A stretch of 64,000 nt of DNA from Gracilibacillus lacisalsi DSM 19029 (GTDB lineage Bacteria; Bacillota; Bacilli; Bacillales; Amphibacillaceae): NCBI RefSeq assembly GCF_000377765.1, contig NZ_KB898673.1, forward strand, positions 45,403-109,402. Direction: 5' to 3'. Below the pieces are notes generated by a model that was not told where the DNA came from, did not search any database, and worked only from the letters and a program-made list of their open reading frames with translations. A program made the translations under genes and the position numbers. This document shows, piece by piece, positions 56,713-64,000 of the stretch. Numbering within the stretch: position 1 is the first letter of the stretch; each line of letters opens with the position of its first letter.

Positions 56713-57300
56713 GTGCAAAAATTAGTGTTTTTTGTAGGTGTAGCAGGAACAGGTAAAACAACAGTAGCAGAAAAAGTATCAGAAGATATCTCGTGTGCAT
56801 TTCTTGATCGTGATACAGTTGGAGGACGTTTTGTAGAACGTTTTCTAGAAATGAATGATTTAGATCCAAACGATCGTGATTCAACATTTTATAAGGAAAA
56901 CCTTCGCGATTTAGAGTATGACACAACGAAAGATATATGTATTGAAAACTTACGTGTTGGACAAAATGTTTTTATGATTTCACCGTTTACTGCAGAATTA
57001 AAAAATAAAGAATGGATCGAAGAAGTCATTGCAGCAAGTGGCAAATCAAAAGCAGAGGTTGATGTGAAGGTTGTAGTTGTAACACTACAGGATATGGAAC
57101 AACAACGTGAACGAATCGAAGAGCGTGGTACAGACCGTGATACATGGAAGTTGGAAAATTGGGATTCTTATGAAACAAGAGTAGATTTTGTACCAACCAT
57201 TAATTGGGATATCCCAAAAGAAAATATCAACATTTTTGATAATTCCGGTGATTTAACGGAAGAAAAGGTTGATAAGCTGGTAAGTTTCATTCAAAAATAG
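56713..57300 (+). CDS. P-loop ATPase/kinase-like protein
   Basis: 195 residues. Walker A FVGVAGTGKTTVAEK at the N-terminus; DRDTVGG resembles the acceptor region of small-molecule kinases; later VVVVTLQDMEQQRERIEERGTDRDTWKLENW carries candidate lid arginines. It belongs to the AAA_33/zeta-like kinase group, with unknown substrate. GTG start with GAGGTG 6 nt upstream. It is co-directional with rpoE but separated by the rpoE promoter. Confidence 0.78.
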   Translation: MQKLVFFVGVAGTGKTTVAEKVSEDISCAFLDRDTVGGRFVERFLEMNDLDPNDRDSTFYKENLRDLEYDTTKDICIENLRVGQNVFMISPFTAELKNKEWIEEVIAASGKSKAEVDVKVVVVTLQDMEQQRERIEERGTDRDTWKLENWDSYETRVDFVPTINWDIPKENINIFDNSGDLTEEKVDKLVSFIQK

Positions 57301-57315
57301 CTTCCTTAAAGATTG

Positions 57316-57344
57316 TTGCAATTCAATTAACAAAGCCATATAAT
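57316..57344 (+). promoter_or_regulatory. Sigma-A promoter of rpoE
   Basis: -35 TTGCAA and -10 TATAAT with a 17-nt spacer, about 68 nt before the rpoE start. Confidence 0.83.
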
Positions 57345-57411
57345 ATGATGGTAGAACTTAACTAGTCAGTGAATTTGTTTACATAGATTAGATAAAAAGG
57401 AGTGCTAGAGC

Positions 57412-57918
57412 GTGAGTTTAAAGGACTTAACAAAAGAAAGAATAGATGAATTGGCAATGATTGATATTGCAACGTTAATTTTAGAAGAAGAAAACAAAGC
57501 GATGGATTTCCGTGAAATCTTTGAAAGTGTTGCAAAGTTAAAGGAATTATCCGAGACGGAAAAAGATGCCTGGATTTCGCAATTTTATACTGATTTAAAT
57601 ATAGATGGCCGTTTTATGACGAAAGGTTCTAACCTGTGGGGATTAAAAAGATGGTATCCGGTAGAAGAGATTGATGAAGACATTACTCCTGTACCGAAAA
57701 AGAAGAAAAAGAAAAAAGCGAAGAAGAAAAAAGCTCCAGAACCACTGGAAGAAACAGAAGATCTTGATGAAACAGTTGTTGGTGATGAGGATTTAACTGG
57801 TTTTGATGAGGATCTGGATACAGATGACATCGTGGATGATGACTTTGACTTCGATGATGATGACCTCGAAGATGAAGTTGATGATGATTTTGACACAGAT
57901 GACGAACTAGAAAAATAG
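57412..57918 (+). CDS. rpoE: RNA polymerase delta subunit
   Basis: 168 residues. N-terminal folded HARE-HTH domain (about 1-90, MSLKDLTKERIDELAMIDIA, GSNLWGLKRWYP), a Lys tract (about 98-110), then a disordered tail almost entirely D/E, the hallmark of delta. It speeds polymerase recycling and tunes promoter sensitivity to initiating NTP. GTG start with AAAAGGAG upstream. rpoE-pyrG order is conserved. Confidence 0.95.
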   Translation: MSLKDLTKERIDELAMIDIATLILEEENKAMDFREIFESVAKLKELSETEKDAWISQFYTDLNIDGRFMTKGSNLWGLKRWYPVEEIDEDITPVPKKKKKKKAKKKKAPEPLEETEDLDETVVGDEDLTGFDEDLDTDDIVDDDFDFDDDDLEDEVDDDFDTDDELEK

Positions 57919-57932
57919 TTCCATCAGAGTAC

Positions 57933-57969
57933 TTGACTTTCCACAAGCTTCTGAGTAAAATTTTTATTG
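57933..57969 (+). promoter_or_regulatory. pyrG promoter with GGGCTCC start
   Basis: -35 TTGACT, 17-nt spacer, -10 TAAAAT, then 7 nt to GGGCTCC with the first G at 57969 as likely +1. In B. subtilis pyrG a GGGC start allows extra G addition when CTP is low. Confidence 0.88.
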
Positions 57970-58030
57970 GGCTCCATAAATTAATGGAATTACACAGCGT
58001 TCCCCTGCTCAAGGGGAGCGCTTTTTATTT
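57969..58030 (+). promoter_or_regulatory. pyrG CTP-sensing attenuator
   Basis: The leader begins GGGCTCC and ends in a terminator stem AGCGTTCCCC / GGGGAGCGCT followed by TTTTTATTTTTT (57995-58030). The C-rich 5' strand (TTCCCCTGCTC) can pair with a poly-G 5' end made by reiterative transcription, which would block the terminator when CTP is scarce. Confidence 0.87.
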
Positions 58031-58058
58031 TTTAACAAGCAATTATTATTTAAAGTGT

Positions 58059-58205
58059 ATGTTCAAAAAGGAGGACAAAAAGGGCAAAGAAGATCAAGGA
58101 AGCGCAGCCTTTGAGGACCGGAGCGTATGCTTTTCAATACGTGAGTACCGGAGAAGCAAGCTGACGCAGAGATTCAAAGCAATTTTTCCCGGACTTTTTG
58201 AACAT
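58059..58205. repeat. 147-bp element with 12-bp terminal inverted repeats in the pyrG leader
   Basis: ATGTTCAAAAAG at the left end is perfectly complementary to CTTTTTGAACAT at the right end. The interior has further pairing potential (GAGGACCGGAGCGTATGC against GCATACG-like strands). I recall similar structured elements in other Bacillaceae intergenic regions. A separate 9-bp inverted repeat GCTTAGTAT / ATACTAAGC lies at about 58229-58268. Confidence 0.8.
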
Positions 58206-58252
58206 CCCCTTACATCATTTTTTCATCAAGCTTAGTATGCCTACTATTATAA

Positions 58253-59905
<1,653 letters not shown>

Positions 59906-59930
59906 TAATGTAGGAAGAAGTTCCATTTTA

Positions 59931-59968
59931 CCAATCGTCATGGTACATTACTATGACGGTTTCTTTTT
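59931..59968 (+). terminator. Terminator of pyrG
   Basis: Stem CGTCAT / ATGACG with an 11-nt loop followed by GTTTCTTTTT. Confidence 0.65.
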
Positions 59969-60040
59969 ACCTAAAATTGCTTTGTTTTTGCTTTTATTCA
60001 GCTCAAATAGAGACAAAATTAATAAAATACTACGAATATT

Positions 60041-60067
60041 GCAGGATTTTCGTCTATCATATCGAAC
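60041..60067 (+). promoter_or_regulatory. Sigma-H-like promoter of spo0F
   Basis: GCAGGATTT matches the sigma-H -35 pattern RnAGGAwWW, and ATCGAAC after 11 nt matches RnnGAAT at six of seven positions. spo0F is sigma-H-dependent in B. subtilis. No clear Spo0A box was found. Confidence 0.65.
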
Positions 60068-60175
60068 TATAAGAAAAAGGGCTTATTACAAAATGGACGC
60101 CAATTCGCAATTTATGACAATGTATCAAGCAACTAAATATATATAAATAGAAAAACATAAAGGAGCTGGCAGAGC

Positions 60176-60535
60176 ATGAGCAAAACAGTATTAGTAGTCG
60201 ATGATCAAATTGGTATTCGGCTGTTACTTGAGGAAGTAATTCAGCAAGAAGGGTATAATGTAGAGTTAGCTTTAAATGGCAAAGAAGCGTTAGACAAAAT
60301 TTTGGATAATAAGCCTGATTTGATTATGTTAGATTATAAGTTGCCAATCATCGATGGTCCAACATTAGTCAAGGAATTGGAAAATGATAACATTGTAATA
60401 CCAACTATTATAATGAGTGGTTTGCCAGAGAAAGCTGAAGGTGATGTACAAAATCTAAAATCTGTGTCCAAAACGATAGGAAAGCCATTTCAGTTAAATG
60501 ATATTAGACAATTGCTGAAGAATATTTTGGAATAG
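60176..60535 (+). CDS. spo0F: Sporulation phosphorelay regulator Spo0F
   Basis: 119 residues, stand-alone receiver domain. Acidic pocket D9/D10, Q11-x-G-I-R15 as in Spo0F, phospho-acceptor Asp53 in LIMLDYKLP, Lys103 in GKPF. It relays phosphate from sporulation kinases to Spo0B. The usual Thr of the switch region is Ser81 (IIMSG). It is located between pyrG and fbaA as in B. subtilis. SD AAAGGAG. Confidence 0.88.
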   Translation: MSKTVLVVDDQIGIRLLLEEVIQQEGYNVELALNGKEALDKILDNKPDLIMLDYKLPIIDGPTLVKELENDNIVIPTIIMSGLPEKAEGDVQNLKSVSKTIGKPFQLNDIRQLLKNILE

Positions 60536-60716
60536 CTGATTAAATTTTCTGCAATGGTTCAAAGATTTTGAGAAATTTACGGGGGTAAGCGTTTACTATC
60601 GATTGTTTTGTTGCACCTTTTTGTCGGAATTGGTATTCTATTAATGGGTGCAATCTTTCGTAAGAGGATCGATTGTTAAATCAATTGTATATACATACCT
60701 TAAAGGAGGAGCAATT

Positions 60717-61571
60717 ATGCCATTAGTTTCAATGAAAGAAATGCTTGAAACAGCTAATAAAAATCGTTATGCTGTAGGTCAATTTAATCTTAATAACTTA
60801 GAGTATGTACAAGCTATTCTTCAAGCAGCTGAAGAAGAAAAATCACCGGTAATCCTTGGTGTATCTGAAGGTGCTGGAAAATACATGGGTGGTTTCAATG
60901 TAGTCGTAGCAATGGTAAAAGCTACAATGGAAGCACAAGGTACAACCGTTCCTGTAGCAATCCACTTAGACCATGGTTCAAGCTTTGAGTCTTGTGCAAA
61001 AGCAATCCATGCAGGTTTCACTTCTGTAATGATTGACGCATCACACGATCCGTTTGAAGAAAATATTGCGGTTACTTCTAAAGTAGTAGAACTTGCACAC
61101 TTCCACGGAGTATCTGTTGAAGCAGAACTTGGTACAGTTGGTGGTAATGAAGATGGTGTACAAGGTGGCATCATGTATGCTGATACGAACGAATGTAAAG
61201 AGCTAGTTGAACGTACTGGAGTTGACTGTCTTGCACCAGCATTAGGTTCTGTACACGGACCTTACCAAGGCGAACCAAACTTAGGCTTCAAAGAAATGGA
61301 AGAAATCAACACAGTAGCTGGAGTACCATTAGTACTTCACGGTGGAACTGGTATCCCAGTTGCAGATATCCAAAAAGCAATCTCCTATGGTACATCTAAA
61401 ATTAATGTAAATACAGAAAACCAAATCCAACAAACAAAAGTAGTTCGTGAAGTATTAGAAGCGAATCCAGAAATGATCGATCCACGTAAATACTTAGGAC
61501 CAAGTCGTGACGCGATTAAAGATACAGTAATCGGTAAAATGCGCGAATTCGGTTCTTCAGGTAAAGCATAA
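60717..61571 (+). CDS. fbaA: Class II fructose-1,6-bisphosphate aldolase
   Basis: 284 residues. Zn2+ ligands and catalytic Asp in [42 protein letters not shown], phosphate-binding [10 protein letters not shown] and KINVNTENQ. It cleaves fructose-1,6-bisphosphate in glycolysis. ATG with AAAGGAGG; an in-frame earlier start has no SD. Own terminator follows. Confidence 0.96.
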   Translation: MPLVSMKEMLETANKNRYAVGQFNLNNLEYVQAILQAAEEEKSPVILGVSEGAGKYMGGFNVVVAMVKATMEAQGTTVPVAIHLDHGSSFESCAKAIHAGFTSVMIDASHDPFEENIAVTSKVVELAHFHGVSVEAELGTVGGNEDGVQGGIMYADTNECKELVERTGVDCLAPALGSVHGPYQGEPNLGFKEMEEINTVAGVPLVLHGGTGIPVADIQKAISYGTSKINVNTENQIQQTKVVREVLEANPEMIDPRKYLGPSRDAIKDTVIGKMREFGSSGKA

Positions 61572-61581
61572 ATTCATTTAC

Positions 61582-61613
61582 AAACCATACTCTTAAGTGA
61601 GTATGGTTTTTTT
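61582..61613 (+). terminator. Terminator of fbaA
   Basis: Stem AAACCATACTC / GAGTATGGTTT with a short loop and seven T. Confidence 0.92.
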
Positions 61614-61630
61614 CTGTATATTGATGATAG

Positions 61631-61730
61631 AAGTTGCCAGTAAATCCGAAAAGTTGCCAGAAAGCAGCCCGAAGTCGCCAGTAAATCCGAAAAGTTGCCA
61701 GAAACCAACCCAAAGTCGATAGTAAATCTA
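61631..61730. repeat. 20/21-bp AGTTGCCAG repeat array
   Basis: AAGTTGCCAG starts at 61631 and 61651, AAGTCGCCAG at 61672, AAGTTGCCAG at 61692 and AAGTCGATAG at 61713: five units spaced 20, 21, 20 and 21 nt. The skeleton AAGTnnCCAGTAAATnCCGA is shared with the 42.04-kb array. The rest of the gap to murZ (61731-61932) holds only AT-rich promoter-like sequence with TATAAT at about 61816 and 61878. Confidence 0.88.
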
Positions 61731-61932
61731 AATCGTTCGCATTAAATCAATGCTGAAATTAATCGATCTACTTTCCCTTGTCTCAATCTCCTGTTTTAAA
61801 TCACTCGAAAATGAGATATAATGATTTTAAGTTTGTTTTTATTACATAATATTGGCAGGTTTCGTACAGAATAAGTTTATAATATTGTTGTTGCTGTATG
61901 TTTACAGGAATCCTTGAAAGTGAGGGAAATAT

Positions 61933-63219
61933 ATGCAGAAGTTGCTTATAGAGGGCGGTCATTTATTAAATGGAAAAGTTCGGATTAGCGGTGCCAAAAA
62001 TAGTGCGGTAGCATTATTACCAGCTTCTATATTGGCGGATACAAAAGTAATTATAGAAGGATTACCAGATATCTCTGATGTAGAAACGTTAAGTTATTTG
62101 CTGGAAGAAATTGGTGGGGAAGTAGAGCGAAAAGGACAGACGGTTCATATAGATCCTGCTCATATGACAGCTATGCCGCTACCAAATGGACGTGTCAAAA
62201 AATTGAGAGCCTCTTATTATTTTATGGGTGCGATGCTGGGACGTTTTAAGGAAGCGGTGATCGGTTTACCTGGTGGCTGTTACCTTGGTCCAAGACCCAT
62301 TGACCAGCATATTAAGGGCTTTGAAGCTCTTGGTGCGACCGTTACGAATGAACAAGGAGCTATTTATTTACGAGCAAAAGAACTGAAAGGTGCCCGCATT
62401 TATTTGGATGTTGTCAGTGTGGGTGCAACGATCAATATTATGCTTGCTGCTGTGAAAGCAAAAGGACGTACAGTTATTGAAAATGCAGCAAGAGAACCGG
62501 AAATTATTGATGTAGCCACCTTACTAACCAGTATGGGTGCGAGAATTAAGGGTGCAGGTACGGACGTTATTCGTATTGATGGTGTAGAGCAATTAACTGG
62601 ATGCATGCATACCATTATTCCCGATCGTATTGAGGCGGGTACCTATACAATAATGGCCGCTGCTCAAGGCGAGAAAGTTCTGATTGATAATGTTATTCCA
62701 CAACACCTTGAACCATTGTTGGCCAAATTAAGAGAAATGGGTGTACATATAGAAGAAGGGGAAGAGCAATTACTCCTCCATAGAGGAAATGGCCTCAAAA
62801 GTGTTGATATCAAAACCCTTGTACATCCTGGTTTCCCAACGGATTTGCAGCAACCTTTTACAGCCTTATTGACAAAAGCAGAAGGTACAGGAGTTGTCAC
62901 AGATACTATATACCAAGCACGGTTTAAACATATCGATGAGTTAAGAAGAATGAATGCTCAAATTAAAGTAGAAGGAAGTTCTGCCATTGTTCAAGGACCT
63001 ACACCGTTGGAAGGTGCAAAAGTAAAGGCGAGTGATTTACGAGCAGGTGCATCTCTGATTGTTGCCGGTCTAATGGCAAATGGAGTAACGGAAATTACAG
63101 GTTTGGAACATATTGACAGAGGCTACGCTAACCTAACAGAGAAATTAGACGAGCTCGGTGCCCGAGTTTGGCGAGAAGAAATGACCGAAAAAGAGATACA
63201 ACAATTTCAGAATTCCTAA
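61933..63219 (+). CDS. murZ: UDP-N-acetylglucosamine 1-carboxyvinyltransferase (MurZ/MurAB)
   Basis: 428 residues, EPSP-synthase-like fold. N-terminal [15 protein letters not shown] (Lys22), the fosfomycin-reactive Cys116 in [31 protein letters not shown] with catalytic Asp. It catalyses the first committed step of peptidoglycan synthesis. The position after fbaA matches the second Bacillus paralogue murZ (murAB); tal is absent in between. Confidence 0.94.
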   Translation: MQKLLIEGGHLLNGKVRISGAKNSAVALLPASILADTKVIIEGLPDISDVETLSYLLEEIGGEVERKGQTVHIDPAHMTAMPLPNGRVKKLRASYYFMGAMLGRFKEAVIGLPGGCYLGPRPIDQHIKGFEALGATVTNEQGAIYLRAKELKGARIYLDVVSVGATINIMLAAVKAKGRTVIENAAREPEIIDVATLLTSMGARIKGAGTDVIRIDGVEQLTGCMHTIIPDRIEAGTYTIMAAAQGEKVLIDNVIPQHLEPLLAKLREMGVHIEEGEEQLLLHRGNGLKSVDIKTLVHPGFPTDLQQPFTALLTKAEGTGVVTDTIYQARFKHIDELRRMNAQIKVEGSSAIVQGPTPLEGAKVKASDLRAGASLIVAGLMANGVTEITGLEHIDRGYANLTEKLDELGARVWREEMTEKEIQQFQNS

Positions 63220-63250
63220 AGAAAGAGAGACCACGAAGTCTCTCTTTTCT
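63220..63250 (+). terminator. Terminator of murZ
   Basis: Stem AAAGAGAGAC / GTCTCTCTTT with a 6-nt loop and TT, starting right after the stop. Confidence 0.88.
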
Positions 63251-63279
63251 GTTGGATATTAGGAAAATGATGCACATAA

Positions 63280-63757
63280 AACATAAACTGCGAAGTAGCT
63301 CCTCTTGAGGATCTGCTCTGTCCATCCCCCATAGAGAGTGCACCGAATACCGCTTCGGCAGAATACTGCGCTTTCCGGGGGCGATCTTGAGCTAACTTGG
63401 TAAAGAAAAGCACTTTACCAAGTGGATCTTCGGCTCGTGCTTTTCCCACAGGAGTCTCCGTATTCTGCCTACGCTATTGTTGTGCTCTGGTTATAGAAAG
63501 GATAGAACTCATGGAACTAAACTCTTTGAATTTCTGTCACTTGATTAGAATTGTATACTAAGCTGTGGAAAATGCGACACTTCCGGAACTACATATGGTG
63601 GAGAAATCGACTGGCTGATTTCGGATAAGTGTTGTGGAGCATATCTTAACGAAGGCCGCCCACTTTCACTCCTGTGGGAATTGTTTGGCCTGAAGATCCA
63701 CTTTTTCGAGCGGTTTTTGCTCGAAAAAGTTAGCTGAAGGGCAAACCCCACGGAAAG
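63280..63757. repeat. Composite inverted-module repeat, subfamily 1, copy B (interrupted)
   Basis: It closely matches 9460-9970. X module with ACTTGGTAAAG / CTTTACCAAGT and 7-nt loop at 63395-63423; Y module with ACTTTTTCGAGC / GCTCGAAAAAGT at 63700-63730. Homology stops after CCCACGGAAAG at 63757, where other copies continue GGAAGTGGGCAGCCGG. Confidence 0.86.
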
Positions 63758-64000
63758 ACCAGCTATGGAAAGTCAACCATAAAGATGTAATTTTTAAAGA
63801 ATTATTTTTCATTTAAAAAAAGACATGCGAAAATACACCTCATGTGAGAGGTGTTTCAAGGGAAAGTATGTTCGAATTTTATTTACTTAACATGTGGTTC
63901 ATATGGCTTGTTATCTCGTAATATGGCGAAAATAATATGTGTTAGCTTTCTGGCTACGGCGCCAACAGCTACGTAATGCCCTTTTCCTCTTTCTCTTAAT
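63758..64000 (-). mobile_element. IS110-family insertion sequence, transposase-distal end
   Basis: From 63758 sequence departs from the repeat family and leads, through about 125 nt of non-coding DNA with a hairpin ACACCTC / GAGGTGT near 63835, into the C-terminus of an IS110-family transposase on the minus strand. The other end lies outside the window. Confidence 0.75.
63883..64000 (-). CDS. IS110-family transposase, C-terminal fragment
   Basis: The last 38 codons are visible: RGKGHYVAVGAVARKLTHII, then FAILRDNKPYEPHVK and stop. This is the conserved C-terminus of the Transposase_20 (IS116/IS110/IS902) family of DEDD-type transposases. The gene continues past the window edge, so intactness cannot be judged. 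Confidence 0.85.
   Translation of the reverse strand, partial: LRERGKGHYVAVGAVARKLTHIIFAILRDNKPYEPHVK

Noticed and set aside
57933..58235. 100-codon plus-strand open frame upstream of pyrG
   Set aside because: It spans the pyrG promoter, attenuator and the 147-bp inverted-repeat element; its codons reflect those structures.
59940..60146. 68-codon open frame between pyrG and spo0F
   Set aside because: It overlaps the pyrG terminator and the sigma-H-like promoter, has no SD, and the sequence resembles no family I know.

Overview
The window reads as chromosome of an AT-rich, endospore-forming Firmicute of the family Bacillaceae. Spo0F, GerQ and a PbpG-like class A PBP point to sporulation. From about 37.3 kb to 63.2 kb the order ywdI-ywdK-gerQ-hemQ-pta-lipL-ywfO-ywgA-ywhB-ywhD-pbpG-speE-speB-ywiB-argS-clsB-rpoE-pyrG-spo0F-fbaA-murZ follows, with losses and insertions, the order I know from Bacillus subtilis. 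Gene style, TRAP and NSS transporters and the repeats suggest a halotolerant relative of Oceanobacillus/Gracilibacillus/Virgibacillus, but the genus is inference.

Layout. 0-3.3 kb: envelope-stress locus liaI(partial)-liaH-liaF-liaS-liaR without liaG. 3.3-7.4 kb: YpmS/YpmR-like genes on the minus strand and a SAM-riboswitch-controlled MetY with a C-terminal CoA-binding-like domain. 7.4-17.3 kb: Hsp20, cardiolipin synthase, ABC-F ATPase, M29 aminopeptidase, RecQ, CPA1 antiporter. 17.3-21.1 kb: a perfectly duplicated small gene and a DctQ-DctM-DctP TRAP operon. 21.7-28.8 kb: PaiA-like acetyltransferase, AI-2E-family permease, PgcA, a Mn2+ (yybP-ykoY) riboswitch with TerC exporter, OsmC protein, cystine transporter TcyP. 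28.9-37.3 kb: RND pump, second M29 aminopeptidase, membrane acyltransferase, fructosamine-kinase-like protein, NSS symporter. 37.3-63.2 kb: the conserved block, interrupted by a NERD protein plus MenC (41-43 kb), an AimR-like receptor (51.4-52.4 kb) and a P-loop kinase-like gene (56.7 kb). Right edge: the end of an IS110-family element.

Regulation visible in sequence: a complete S-box leader with promoter and terminator; a Mn2+ riboswitch with promoter and two successive terminator hairpins; a pyrG leader with the promoter, GGGCTCC start and C-rich terminator strand expected for CTP-sensing reiterative transcription; a sigma-H-like promoter before spo0F; and sigma-A promoters for tcyP and rpoE with 17-nt spacers.

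The most unusual content is intergenic. Six loci carry a composite repeat: an approximately 100-nt hairpin module followed by its inverted copy, in three subfamilies of two loci each. The central stem varies between copies while pairing is kept. One copy is interrupted by the IS110-family element. Separately, several gaps hold small phased arrays: 21-bp units (13.4, 42.0 and 61.6 kb) and 51-bp units (5.0 and 55.2 kb). The other main candidate is an AimR (arbitrium receptor) homologue fixed between speB and ywiB with no room for an aimP downstream and a long-spacer inverted repeat at its promoter.
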